A stretch of 64,000 nucleotides of DNA. Origin: Paraflavitalea pollutisoli (GTDB taxonomy: Bacteria; Bacteroidota; Bacteroidia; Chitinophagales; Chitinophagaceae). Shown one piece after another: positions 8,469 through 16,702 of the stretch. The notes below the pieces were generated by a model. The model saw nothing but the letters and a program-made list of their open reading frames with translations. It did not search any database and had not been told where the DNA came from. The stretch lies in assembly GCF_029360705.1 (NCBI RefSeq), contig NZ_JARKMX010000003.1:310001-374000 (forward strand), written 5' to 3'. The number at the start of each line of letters is the position of its first letter. Positions within the stretch are counted from its first letter, which is position 1. Both the position numbers and the translations under genes were made by a program.

Positions 8469-9020
8469 TTATCCGGCCCGGAAACTGATCGTATGATCAT
8501 CATCCACCGGCAGGGATTGAAACCAGAGCCTTACGGGGTAATTGCTTCCGGGGCTATAGTCGAAATAAAAGCGATTGTTGTTGGTCAGCTGAAGTACTTC
8601 GGCATCGTTCGCGGTACGGTCGATCGTTTTCGTACCACTCCTCCAACCCCGGTAATGTGCTTCACATACTTTGAACTCGAGGGTCTGCTCCTCCTCATCG
8701 AATACTACAGAACCATACATTTTCGTGACCGACTGCAGACCACTGTGATAGCCACCATCGATCAGCACCACGAGCTCTGCATTTTTACCATTGGCGTCAA
8801 ATTTCAGGTACTGACCAGTCTTGAAACCGGTACCCACATACTTGCCATTGTACGAATCTACCACCACTGTGGCAGAGGCATCGCCATGCACCCAGGCGCC
8901 GGCCATACCGGTAGGGGCATTGCTGGCGGGCAGGTCGCAGGATTTACTGTTCTTGTCTTTGTCACAACTATTGAACGTGGCCAGCAGGCTGGCCATCACC
9001 ACATACACGAGTTTACGCAT
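8469..9020 (-). CDS. Hypothetical lipoprotein
   Basis: The 183-residue protein has a short lipoprotein leader, MRKLVYVVMASLLATFNSC, with Cys19 as the lipid-attachment residue. The mature part is rich in beta-prone residues and has two further Cys. Phrases such as GAWVHGDASATVVVDSYNGK and LQLTNNNRFYFDYSPGSN resemble the small lipocalin-like or OB-like lipoproteins common in Bacteroidota, but I do not recognise a named family. It is probably anchored in the outer membrane facing the periplasm or surface. It is monocistronic and converges with the small gene. Confidence 0.75.
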   Translation of the reverse strand: MRKLVYVVMASLLATFNSCDKDKNSKSCDLPASNAPTGMAGAWVHGDASATVVVDSYNGKYVGTGFKTGQYLKFDANGKNAELVVLIDGGYHSGLQSVTKMYGSVVFDEEEQTLEFKVCEAHYRGWRSGTKTIDRTANDAEVLQLTNNNRFYFDYSPGSNYPVRLWFQSLPVDDDHTISFRAG

Positions 9021-9123
9021 GACTATACTTTTTAGGCTTGATAGAAATTACGGAGCGAAACTACAACCGGCGATGACCAGCGGTCAACCAGGCACTGGCT
9101 GAACTGGGCATTCAGGCTGGTGA

Positions 9124-9153
9124 ATTGTAGGCAGCACAGAGGCATTACCTTTG
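9124..9153 (+). promoter_or_regulatory. Bacteroidota-type promoter of the DUF481 gene
   Basis: ATTG (9124-9127), 18 bases, then TACCTTTG (9146-9153). The expected transcript start near 9160 gives a leader of about 17 bases before ATG 9177. The site lies inside the longer reading frame from 9120, which supports the later start. Confidence 0.6.
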
Positions 9154-9176
9154 CTGGCATTGGAAATAGAACGGAT

Positions 9177-9908
9177 ATGAAAAGATTGTTACTGGTGGCG
9201 CTCGGCTGGATGATCGCGTGGCAGGCCGCAGCCCAATTCAACGATTCAACCCATTACCACATAAAGTATAGTACAACAGGCATCATCAACAAAACGAATG
9301 ACGCCCGTTCTTTCGTGCTCAACAACGTGCTGGGCTTCCAGGTCAGCAAGGAGCGCTTTACGCTCAACAGCACCAATGCCTGGATCTACGGGCGGCAGGG
9401 TAATAACCTCACCAACAACGACTTTACGTCGGCACTCAATGTCGATTACCTCAAGAATAAACAAAAGCTGTATTACTGGGGGCTACTCACCTTTACATCC
9501 AGTTACTCGCTCAAGATCGACCACCAGTTTCAGGCAGGTGCGGGACTTGGCTACAACTTCATCAATACCCCCAAGGCCGAGCTGGTCGTGAGCGACGGGT
9601 TGCTGTATGAAACCAGTAAGCTCAAGCTGCCAGCGGGAACCGACTTCGACCATCAGACGGTGCGCAATTCCCTGCGGATAAAATACAAATGGCTGCTCAC
9701 AGATATCATCCAGCTGGATGGATTGCATTTCTGGCAACCATCGCTGGAGCGCATCGATGATTATATCCTGCGGTCTACCAATTCGCTGTCTATCAAATTG
9801 CGCAAATGGCTGAGTCTTACCACGGCGCTGACCTACAACAAACTGAGCCTTACCCAACGCGAGAACCTGCTGGTCAACTTTGGTATTACGGCAGAGAAGT
9901 TTTTCTGA
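9177..9908 (+). CDS. DUF481 family outer-membrane protein
   Basis: Starting at ATG 9177 gives a signal peptide (MKRLLLVALGWMIAWQAAAQ) and a 243-residue protein. The mature part has alternating polar and hydrophobic strands (STNAWIYGRQGNNLTNNDFT, YYWGLLTFTSSYS, QAGAGLGYNFIN, LLYETSKL) typical of DUF481, the family of the E. coli protein YdiY, predicted to form an outer-membrane barrel. The C-terminal residues NFGITAEKFF end in Phe, as is common for barrel proteins. A good promoter lies just upstream. It is a single-gene unit converging with gcvP. The transported substrate or role is unknown. Confidence 0.75.
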   Translation: MKRLLLVALGWMIAWQAAAQFNDSTHYHIKYSTTGIINKTNDARSFVLNNVLGFQVSKERFTLNSTNAWIYGRQGNNLTNNDFTSALNVDYLKNKQKLYYWGLLTFTSSYSLKIDHQFQAGAGLGYNFINTPKAELVVSDGLLYETSKLKLPAGTDFDHQTVRNSLRIKYKWLLTDIIQLDGLHFWQPSLERIDDYILRSTNSLSIKLRKWLSLTTALTYNKLSLTQRENLLVNFGITAEKFF

Positions 9909-9929
9909 GGCTCCCAGCCTGGCCGCAAC

Positions 9930-9955
9930 AAAAAGGGCCGGCGCGAAGCCAGCCC
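9930..9955 (-). terminator. Terminator of gcvP
   Basis: An 8-bp stem with one mismatch (GGGCCGGC 9935-9942, GCCAGCCC 9948-9955) is followed on the minus strand by five T. It lies about 30 bases past the gcvP stop. Confidence 0.75.
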
Positions 9956-9987
9956 TGTATTGCAATTTCCAAATAAAACGCGTGTGC

Positions 9988-12867
9988 TTATTGCGCTTCC
10001 ACTTCTGCATAAGAGCTAACAGGCTCACAGGTGCAGATCAGGTTGCGGTCGCCGTGCGTGTTGTTGACACGGGCCACGGAAGGCCAGAACTTATTAGCGC
10101 GGATATAAGACAGGGGGAAAGCAGCGGCTTGACGGCTGTAAGCATGCTTCCACTCGTCGGCAGTGATCACGTGCTGGGTATGCGGTGCATTTTTCAGCAC
10201 ATTGTCCTTCTTATCGGCCTTGCCTTCTTCTACAGCGCGGATCTCTTCGCGGATGCTCAGCAGGGCATCGCAGAAGCGGTCCAGCTCAGCTTTATCCTCA
10301 CTCTCCGTAGGCTCGATCATGATGGTGCCCGGTACGGGGAAGCTCATGGTAGGCGCGTGGAAACCGTAGTCCATCAAACGCTTGGCCACATCTTCCGCTT
10401 CGATCTCGGCGCTCTTCTTGAAAGGACGCAGGTCGACGATGAACTCGTGCGCACACTGACCATTGTGGTTGGTGTACAGGATCTCGAACTCTTCCTGCAA
10501 ACGGGCACGCATATAATTGGCGTTGAGGATCGCGTATTCGGTCGACAGCCTGGTACCTTCCTGACCCAGCATGCGGATATAACCGTAGCTGATGAGCAGG
10601 ATAGAAGCAGAGCCGTAAGGAGCAGCAGATACAGCGCCTTTGCCTTGCAGCGACACGTGGCCGGGCAGGAAAGGAGCGAGGTGTTGCTTCACACAGATGG
10701 GGCCCATGCCGGGACCACCACCACCGTGGGGGATCGCAAAGGTCTTGTGCAGGTTGAGGTGACAAACGTCGGCACCGATGAGGCCGGGAGCAGTAAGACC
10801 CACCTGGGCATTCATGTTGGCACCGTCCATATATACCTGGCCACCGTGTTCGTGGATGATGTCGGTGATCTCCTTCACGGTTTCTTCATACACACCGTAA
10901 GTAGAAGGATAAGTGATCATGATGCCGGCCAGCTCCTTGCTGTATTGAGCAGCTTTGGCTTTCAGGTCTTCGATATCGATATAACCGTTTTCCAGTGCTT
11001 TTACAACTACCACCTTCATGCCGGCCATCACAGCGCTGGCAGGGTTGGTACCGTGTGCGCTGATGGGGATCAGCATCACATTGCGGTGACCTTCGCCACG
11101 GCTTTCGAAGTAGTCGCGGATCACGAGCAGACCAGCGTATTCGCCCTGTGCACCACTGTTGGGTTGCAGGCTGCAGGCGTCGAATGCCGTGATCTGGCAG
11201 AGGTATTCGCTCAGTTCATCAACGATTTGCTTGTAACCAGCTGTTTGATCCTGGGGCGCAAATGGGTGGATCTTGCTCCAGTGTGCCCAGCTAAGGGGGA
11301 TCATTTCGGAAGCTGCATTCAACTTCATGGTGCAGGAGCCGAGGGAGATCATGGAGGTATTCAGCGAAAGATCTTTGTTCTCGAGTTGTTTGATGTAACG
11401 CATCATCTCCGTCTCACTGTGGTGTGTGTTGAACACAGGGTGGGTGAGGAAGGCTGATGTACGGGTGAGGGTAGAAGGCAGGTGATAAAGACCGGCGTCT
11501 TCATTCACGCTGAAGCCAGCTACACTGTGCTCGTTGGGTTGATCGAGCAGTAACAGGATGTCCAGCACGTCGCTGTGGCTGGTGCTCTCATCGAGTGAGA
11601 TACCCACGAGATTATTGCCATAGTAACGGAAGTTGATGCCTGCTTTTTCAGCTTTCGCTTTGATCGCAGCTTCATCGTCTACTTTGATCACGATGGTATC
11701 GAAGAAATTGTCGTGCAATACTTCATAGCCTTCAGCTTCCAGTTCTTCTGCTACGGCATTGGCGAGTACGGTAACGCGCTTTGCGATATCCTTCAGACCA
11801 TCGGGGCCATGGAATACAGCGTACATCGCCGCCATATTGGCCAGCAGGGCCTGGGCAGTACAGATGTTGGAAGTAGCTTTTTCACGTTTGATGTGTTGCT
11901 CACGCGTTTGGAGTGCCATGCGCAGCGCGCGGTCACCCTGGGCGTCGATAGACACACCGATGATACGGCCGGGAATATTGCGTTTGAATTCGTCCTTGGC
12001 AGCGAAGAAGGCGGCATGCGGGCCACCGAAGCCGAGGGGTACACCAAAGCGTTGGGCAGAACCACAGGCCACGTCGGCACCCAGTTCACCGGGAGGGGTG
12101 AGCAGCGTCAGCGCCAGCAGGTCGGTAGTCATTACGACATAAGCTTCTGCCTCGTGTACGTTATTGATGAAGGCGCGGTAGTCCTCGATAGCGCCTTTGT
12201 CGTTGGGGTATTGTACCAGCGCACCAAAGTAAGACTTATCGAAAGTGGCGGTCTTGTAATCACCGAATACGACTTCGATGCCTACAGGAATGGCACGGGT
12301 AACGATCACATCCTTGGTTTGCGGGAAAGTATCGTTGTCGATAAAGAATTTGGGACGGGTGATATGGTCGTGGTCGCGGTTGAGGGTGTTGAAGAACATG
12401 GTCATGGCCTCGGCAGCGGCGGTTGCTTCATCGAGCAGGGAGGCGTTGGTGAGGGGCAAACCGGTAAGGTCGGCCACCATAGTCTGGAAATTCAGCAGGC
12501 TTTCGAGACGGCCTTGTGAAATTTCGGCCTGGTAGGGCGTATACTGGGTATACCAACCTGGATTTTCGAAAACATTGCGGAGGATGACGCTGGGTACGAT
12601 GTTGTCATAGTAACCCTGGCCGATATAGTTTTTGAAAGTCTTGTTTTTGAGGGAAATTTCTTTCAGTTCCTGCAGGTACTCATGCTCACTGATGCCGGCT
12701 GGAATATTCAGTGCCTTGCTCATGCGAATAGCCGGGGGCACCGTTTTGTTGATCAGGGCATCCAGATTGGATTCCCCGATCGTTTTCAGCATTTGCTTCG
12801 TTTCGTGGTCGCGGGGGCCAATATGGCGACGGATAAATTCGGAGTTTTGCTTTTCAAACAGACTCAT
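9988..12867 (-). CDS. gcvP: Glycine dehydrogenase (decarboxylating), glycine cleavage P-protein
   Basis: This PLP enzyme decarboxylates glycine and transfers the aminomethyl group to the lipoyl arm of GcvH. With the start at ATG 12867 ([18 protein letters not shown]) it has 959 residues, the usual length for the fused P-protein. An upstream extension to 12990 has no family support. The N-terminal half contains [16 protein letters not shown], and the PLP-lysine region is [18 protein letters not shown] in the C-terminal half. gcvT and gcvH are not in this window, which is common in Bacteroidota. A likely -7 element and a leader hairpin lie upstream (12971-12995). Confidence 0.97.
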   Translation of the reverse strand: MSLFEKQNSEFIRRHIGPRDHETKQMLKTIGESNLDALINKTVPPAIRMSKALNIPAGISEHEYLQELKEISLKNKTFKNYIGQGYYDNIVPSVILRNVFENPGWYTQYTPYQAEISQGRLESLLNFQTMVADLTGLPLTNASLLDEATAAAEAMTMFFNTLNRDHDHITRPKFFIDNDTFPQTKDVIVTRAIPVGIEVVFGDYKTATFDKSYFGALVQYPNDKGAIEDYRAFINNVHEAEAYVVMTTDLLALTLLTPPGELGADVACGSAQRFGVPLGFGGPHAAFFAAKDEFKRNIPGRIIGVSIDAQGDRALRMALQTREQHIKREKATSNICTAQALLANMAAMYAVFHGPDGLKDIAKRVTVLANAVAEELEAEGYEVLHDNFFDTIVIKVDDEAAIKAKAEKAGINFRYYGNNLVGISLDESTSHSDVLDILLLLDQPNEHSVAGFSVNEDAGLYHLPSTLTRTSAFLTHPVFNTHHSETEMMRYIKQLENKDLSLNTSMISLGSCTMKLNAASEMIPLSWAHWSKIHPFAPQDQTAGYKQIVDELSEYLCQITAFDACSLQPNSGAQGEYAGLLVIRDYFESRGEGHRNVMLIPISAHGTNPASAVMAGMKVVVVKALENGYIDIEDLKAKAAQYSKELAGIMITYPSTYGVYEETVKEITDIIHEHGGQVYMDGANMNAQVGLTAPGLIGADVCHLNLHKTFAIPHGGGGPGMGPICVKQHLAPFLPGHVSLQGKGAVSAAPYGSASILLISYGYIRMLGQEGTRLSTEYAILNANYMRARLQEEFEILYTNHNGQCAHEFIVDLRPFKKSAEIEAEDVAKRLMDYGFHAPTMSFPVPGTIMIEPTESEDKAELDRFCDALLSIREEIRAVEEGKADKKDNVLKNAPHTQHVITADEWKHAYSRQAAAFPLSYIRANKFWPSVARVNNTHGDRNLICTCEPVSSYAEVEAQ

Positions 12868-12970
12868 ATATAGTTTTATATTTCTTGCTTTATTGATGGG
12901 AGCAACCGCGGGGAGGCGATGGAGGTGCAGGGAAAAGACTACCTCGGAATCGACCACAAACCTTTTGGTA

Positions 12971-12995
12971 ACCCTTCTAAAAGGGTGCAAAGTTA
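12971..12995 (-). promoter_or_regulatory. Possible gcvP promoter -7 element with adjacent leader hairpin
   Basis: On the minus strand TAACTTTG (12995-12988) matches TAnnTTTG. Directly after it comes a hairpin ACCCTT-TTAG-AAGGGT (12986-12971). No clear -33 element is seen at the expected distance. The leader to ATG 12867 would be about 110 bases. I saw no obvious glycine riboswitch core. Confidence 0.35.
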
Positions 12996-13222
12996 CGCTG
13001 ATTATTCCAGACGAACAGGTGTTTGCGCAAACCGTGCATATAATGGGGAAAACCCATTGACGTACAGCCGGATAGGGCTATGCACGGATTACCGGTCAAT
13101 AGACGCAGCCAATGCCGCAGTCGGTTGCATCGCCCTTCCCGGATCCAGCCAGGGCCCCGGCTGGTTATCCCGATGGATCCTGAAGGCCGCTTTCTGCCCA
13201 CTGGTTGCCTGCGGTATTTCCC

Positions 13223-13277
13223 CGGATTGCCTGAATATGGCCTGAACCCCCGTAAAATAAGGCGTTTAGGCAATCCG
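13223..13277. repeat. 10-bp inverted repeat that shares its right arm with the array
   Basis: CGGATTGCCT (13223-13232) and AGGCAATCCG (13268-13277) are perfectly complementary, with a 35-nt spacer. The right arm is the first unit of the 11-bp array, so the left arm is an array-like unit in opposite orientation. A similar GGTTGCCTGCGG lies at 13203-13214. Confidence 0.7.
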
Positions 13278-13323
13278 TAGGCAATAAGTGGGCAATCCGT
13301 AGGCAATCCGCAGGCAATAAAGA
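13269..13323. repeat. 11-bp tandem array, five units
   Basis: GGCAAT recurs exactly every 11 bases at 13269, 13280, 13291, 13302 and 13313. The five bases between copies are CCGTA, AAGTG, CCGTA, CCGCA and AAAGA. The constant period with a partly variable filler is unlikely to be chance. Confidence 0.85.
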
Positions 13324-13434
13324 GCTAATTAAAAGGCAGGAGTGGGGATACCAAATATACTTATATCTATTGATAAACAATTGAGTAGCGTTGGATTGAA
13401 CGCTGCAGTTATTTTGCGTTTGATTTACACAAAA

Positions 13435-13466
13435 TTAGAAAAGCTCCCCAATGAGGCTTACATTTG
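13435..13466 (+). promoter_or_regulatory. Possible promoter of the deoxyribosyltransferase-like gene
   Basis: TTAG (13435-13438), 20 bases, then TACATTTG (13459-13466). The -7 element is perfect and the -33 element has one mismatch. It supports the start at 13484. Confidence 0.4.
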
Positions 13467-13483
13467 TGTCAAACGAACGCAAA

Positions 13484-13963
13484 ATGAGTATCTCCGTAGT
13501 TATGCCACCACAGCCCGTCGAATCCGGGCACCGGGTGACCGTATTTCTAGCTGGGTCCATCGAGATGGGAACGGCTGTCGATTGGCAAACGCAGGCAATC
13601 GCTTTATTTAACGCTTTGCTGCCGGCGGAGGTACAGGAAGACTGGCTGCTGTTGAATCCGCGCCGCCCCGATTGGGACGCCAGCTGGAAGCAGGATCGGG
13701 CTGATCCGCAATTTTATGGGCAGGTAAGCTGGGAGTTGGACGGCCTACGACGAGCCGACCACGTGCTGGTGTATTTCGATCCTGCTACCAAAGCGCCGGT
13801 ATCCTTGCTCGAGCTCGGCGCCTTCCACCAGAAAGCAGTAGTGGTATGTCCGGATGGTTTTTGGCGCAAAGGTAATGTCGATATCTTCTGCGAGCAGTTT
13901 GGCGTGCAGCAGATCAAAGACCTGGCGGCGGCGGTGGAGTATATTGTACAGCAGTGTCAATAA
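13484..13963 (+). CDS. Nucleoside 2-deoxyribosyltransferase-like protein
   Basis: The family fold is recognised from VTVFLAGSIEMG at the N-terminus, NPRRPDWDASW, the segment QVSWELDGLRRADHVLVYFD and PVSLLELGAFHQK with the conserved Glu-Leu-Gly that carries the catalytic Glu in nucleoside 2-deoxyribosyltransferases. Such enzymes exchange or release the base of deoxynucleosides or nucleotides. I prefer ATG 13484 (159 residues) to ATG 13451, because TACATTTG at 13459-13466, with TTAG 20 bases before it, looks like a promoter that would start transcription inside the longer form. It stands alone. Members also occur in anti-phage and nucleotide-salvage settings, so the role is open. Confidence 0.75.
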   Translation: MSISVVMPPQPVESGHRVTVFLAGSIEMGTAVDWQTQAIALFNALLPAEVQEDWLLLNPRRPDWDASWKQDRADPQFYGQVSWELDGLRRADHVLVYFDPATKAPVSLLELGAFHQKAVVVCPDGFWRKGNVDIFCEQFGVQQIKDLAAAVEYIVQQCQ

Positions 13964-14083
13964 ATCAATAAGATTGGTTATATTTAGTTGGTTCTTCAAT
14001 AATAGACCATTACTACCCCTTTGCATAGACCGTATAATATTCATTGAGCGCTATAAACAAAGCGTTTATCAAAACGGGTATAT

Positions 14084-14818
14084 ATGCACAACCTTTTGGA
14101 GAATATCCTCGAAACAAAGTCCTTTGCAACACGTGATAGCGGGCCACTGCAAGTTCATTCCGGGATCAGTAAGGGACAATGTGAATTCCTGCAGCAACTC
14201 ATCCGCGCCAATCAATTCAACAGCTCGGTGGAAGTGGGATTTGCCTTCGGTATTTCAACCCTCGCCATCATTGAAGAAATAGCCCGCAACGGAGGATCCC
14301 ATACCGTCATCGATAAATATGAATTATCTGCCTGGAAAGGAGCGGGGCTAGACCTTGTAGAGCAGGCCGGTTTTGGCCATGCGCTGCAGTTCCATGAAGA
14401 ATTTTGCTACATCGTGTTGCCTGAATTGCTGGCAGAAGGAAAAAAGTTCGACTTTGCTTTTATTGACTCGACCAAGCAACTGGATTGGCTGCTGGTTGAC
14501 TTCTTCTACATTGATAAAATGTTGGCACCAGGGGGCATGGTCGTATTTGATGATGTGACCTGCCCCGGGATTCGTAAGTTACTGCGCTACATAGCACAAT
14601 TTCCCAGTTACCAGGTGCATGCTACCTTTCCAGGAAACCTGCCACCTAGTCGAAAACGTAAAATAGTAACCGCACTTAAATACCTGCCCTACTCGGAGAA
14701 GTACATTAAAGAAAATGTTATCAGAACCGATTTCGACATGGGACTTAACACACACTGTGTAGCACTCAGAAAGAAAGGCGACGACAAGCGGAACTGGGAT
14801 TGGCACGTAGACTTTTAG
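14084..14818 (+). CDS. Class I SAM-dependent methyltransferase (Methyltransf_24 type)
   Basis: The 244-residue protein shows the SAM-binding motif I as SSVEVGFAFGISTLAI at about residue 46-61, an acidic residue after strand 2 in HTVIDKYEL, FDFAFIDSTKQLDW for strand 4 and PGGMVVFDDVTCPG for strand 5. This pattern resembles O-methyltransferase-like proteins that often act on sugars or small molecules. The acceptor is unknown. There are no operon partners: the upstream gene ends 120 bases before, and the next gene converges. Confidence 0.8.
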   Translation: MHNLLENILETKSFATRDSGPLQVHSGISKGQCEFLQQLIRANQFNSSVEVGFAFGISTLAIIEEIARNGGSHTVIDKYELSAWKGAGLDLVEQAGFGHALQFHEEFCYIVLPELLAEGKKFDFAFIDSTKQLDWLLVDFFYIDKMLAPGGMVVFDDVTCPGIRKLLRYIAQFPSYQVHATFPGNLPPSRKRKIVTALKYLPYSEKYIKENVIRTDFDMGLNTHCVALRKKGDDKRNWDWHVDF

Positions 14819-14840
14819 TGGGGCCGCCAGCTTACCCCAA

Positions 14841-14859
14841 CCCCATTATTTCCTTATTT
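14841..14859 (+). repeat. 19-bp direct repeat, left copy
   Basis: CCCCATTATTTCCTTATTT occurs here and again at 16661-16679, in the same orientation. The copy abuts the stop codon of the frameshifted gene. The two copies enclose about 1.8 kb. Confidence 0.85.
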
Positions 14860-15354
14860 CAATCCTTGCCATCCACCACATTGCGCAAATACGAAAAAGC
14901 CCGTGGCAATGTTTTCCCGAAGAAGTCCCGTTGCCAGCCCGGCGCCAGGCGATCGATCAACAAGAAGATGGCCAGGCCCTCTTCCTGCGACCAGGAAGCT
15001 GATCGCTGCAACAGCCACTCCAGCACTACATCCTGCCGCATGCCCTCAGGAGGGTTGGTTAGCATCAATCGGTATTGCGCCCACATGGCTGAACCTTCCA
15101 GCGACAGAAAAATATCATCCAGCGGATCATACCCCGCATACTTACCAATAAAGAAATCCTTTTTACGGCTGGTGGCTGTTGCCAACGCCTGCCGTGCGTA
15201 CTCCTTACAGCTATCTGCGTCTCGCGTAAATACCGCCTTCCACAACAACGACTTTTCAACCAGGAAGCGCTCTTGATTGCTTGATAACGGGCTGCGCGAA
15301 CGCCAGGCGCGTAATAAATAACACCAGCCAAAGCAAAAGGGCAATCCGGCTCAT
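14859..15354 (-). pseudogene. Frameshifted secreted protein of unknown function
   Basis: The reading frame 14859-15344 has no plausible start of its own. Ten bases further upstream, in another frame, ATG 15354 opens a textbook signal peptide (MSRIALLLWLVLFITRLAFA) that runs into a stop at 15256. Removing one G from the GGG at 15289-15291 joins the two frames: the leader then continues as FAQPLSSNQERFLVEKS and gives one 164-residue protein. The mature part is mostly helical, with no recognised family. The shift is a disabling mutation, a sequencing error in a short homopolymer, or less likely slippage. It lies inside the segment bounded by 19-bp direct repeats. Confidence 0.65.
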
Positions 15355-15440
15355 AATACTGATTTGTAATATCACCATGGGGTAAGGGGGAACGTTGACG
15401 AAGGGTAGGGCCCAGGACGTATGAAGTTAGTCATTTATCG

Positions 15441-15455
15441 GGACAGGTCCTGTCC
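15441..15455. promoter_or_regulatory. Perfect 7-1-7 inverted repeat
   Basis: GGACAGG-T-CCTGTCC lies between the RhuM-Fic gene (upstream on the minus strand) and the frameshifted gene. There is no T run, so an operator is more likely than a terminator. Confidence 0.4.
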
Positions 15456-15567
15456 ACTGACAAACCGCGATGCAGCATGTTGTGAGCTATTTAGTAAGGC
15501 ATATTGATAGCCGTTAAGTTCAGGCGGTAATGTGCTCGTTGCTAAAGCGTTCAGCAACAAGGGCAAC

Positions 15568-16560
15568 CTAGTTGTTACCATTAATCAAGTTCACAACAAC
15601 CTGCGTAATGATGTCTTTTTCATCAGGCTTGCTTTCTGCGATCATTAAGGTGAGTGCAACCAGTGTGTTGTCTGCAATCCTCTTGAAACCGTCCTCCCTG
15701 TAGAGAATACCATTTTTATCCAGAAACCAAACAAACAGGAAGGCCGCAATCCTTTTATTGCCGTCTGAAAACGAATGATTCTTAACGACAAAGTATAGGA
15801 AGTTAGCCGCCTTTTCCTCTACGCTTGGATAAAGGTCCGACCCATCGAAGGATTGGTAGATCGCTGCAATCGAACCTTTAAACGATTCATCCTTTTCATT
15901 GCCAAATAACTTGCTACCTCCAAATTTATCTTTCAGGCTGTGAATGGCAGACATGGCTTCATCATAAGTTGCTGTGAATAAGGATCGTTGGCGAATTGCC
16001 TCAATAGTTAACGTGCGATGATCGTACCTATCCAACACATCCAAAGCATAGGCGTAATCTGACAGAACCTTTAGTAGCCCGGTGGCTTCTTCTGAAGTTA
16101 GGGAGGTGGATTCAACTACATTATTAAGGATGCCGACAGTTCGCTTTAGATTTTTTAATTGCTGAACCTGCTCCTGCAAAAATTTTTCATTCAAAGCATA
16201 TCCTTGTGTCAGGTAGTCCTTTAATATCTTGTTAGCCCAAATACGGAACTGAGTACCGCGAACGGAATTGACTCTATAGCCAACAGAAATTATAACATCC
16301 AGGTTGTAACGGGTGACCTTTCGTTTGATCTCTCTGTTTCCTTCTTTTTGAACTTGTGCAATTTTTGCACAAGTTGATTCCTCCTTTAACTCAGCAGATT
16401 TATATATATTTTTTATGTGTTTAGAAATAGAAGTTCGATCTGTTTGAAATAGATCTGTAAGTTGTTGCTGATCAAGCCACACGGTATCAAGCGCTAAAGC
16501 TACTTCAATGTTTGTCTGACCATCCGCTGTCTGATATATGACGATTTTACCCTGTTCCAT
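15568..16560 (-). CDS. RhuM-family protein with C-terminal Fic/Doc domain
   Basis: The start is ATG 16560 (MEQGKIVIYQTADGQ); an in-frame TTG at 16572 is less likely. The 330-residue protein has the RhuM virulence-protein N-terminus, including the DNA-binding-like stretch LTDLFQTDRTSISKHIKNIY and the block YNLDVIISVGYRVNS-RGTQFRIWA. A Fic/Doc fold with the active motif HSFSDGNKRIAAFLF lies at about residue 245-260. Fic/Doc enzymes AMPylate or phosphorylate target proteins. I see no inhibitory (S/T)xxxE(G/N) helix and no separate antitoxin gene beside it. Base composition is more AT-rich than the neighbours, which fits acquired DNA. The target is unknown. Confidence 0.88.
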   Translation of the reverse strand: MEQGKIVIYQTADGQTNIEVALALDTVWLDQQQLTDLFQTDRTSISKHIKNIYKSAELKEESTCAKIAQVQKEGNREIKRKVTRYNLDVIISVGYRVNSVRGTQFRIWANKILKDYLTQGYALNEKFLQEQVQQLKNLKRTVGILNNVVESTSLTSEEATGLLKVLSDYAYALDVLDRYDHRTLTIEAIRQRSLFTATYDEAMSAIHSLKDKFGGSKLFGNEKDESFKGSIAAIYQSFDGSDLYPSVEEKAANFLYFVVKNHSFSDGNKRIAAFLFVWFLDKNGILYREDGFKRIADNTLVALTLMIAESKPDEKDIITQVVVNLINGNN

Positions 16561-16660
16561 AAGCTTACTCAATGTAAATGTTTTCTACATACGGTGTATG
16601 GGAAGATTCGGATGTGGTTTATAGGATAAAGTTTCATGACCTATACTTAACTTGATGCTC

Positions 16661-16679
16661 CCCCATTATTTCCTTATTT
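16661..16679 (+). repeat. 19-bp direct repeat, right copy
   Basis: Exact match to 14841-14859. It lies about 25 bases upstream of the DUF3667 start codon, so it may overlap that gene's promoter. Confidence 0.85.
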
Positions 16680-16702
16680 TCGGAAGTAAGCCAACAAAAC
16701 CC

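Larger units (their letters stand above)
12868..13450. other. 583-bp intergenic region with repeats
   Basis: This stretch separates divergent gcvP and the deoxyribosyltransferase-like gene. It holds the gcvP leader, a small hairpin at 13041-13057 (ATGGG/CCCAT), a long inverted repeat (13223-13277) and an 11-bp tandem array (13269-13323). No credible gene was seen on either strand; the overlapping small reading frames are a by-product of the repeats. Confidence 0.65.

Noticed and set aside
9880-11457. Plus-strand open frame of 525 codons opposite gcvP
   Set aside because: It lies entirely opposite a certain gcvP gene and the 3' end of a real neighbour. Its protein is rich in His, Val and Gly with no family features, as expected from codon bias on the other strand.
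12868-12995. Glycine riboswitch upstream of gcvP
   Set aside because: The leader of about 110 bases shows only a small hairpin. I could not find the tandem or single aptamer core.
14841-16679. Direct repeats as ends of an insertion sequence
   Set aside because: There is no transposase and no terminal inverted repeat, and 19 bp is too long for a usual target duplication.
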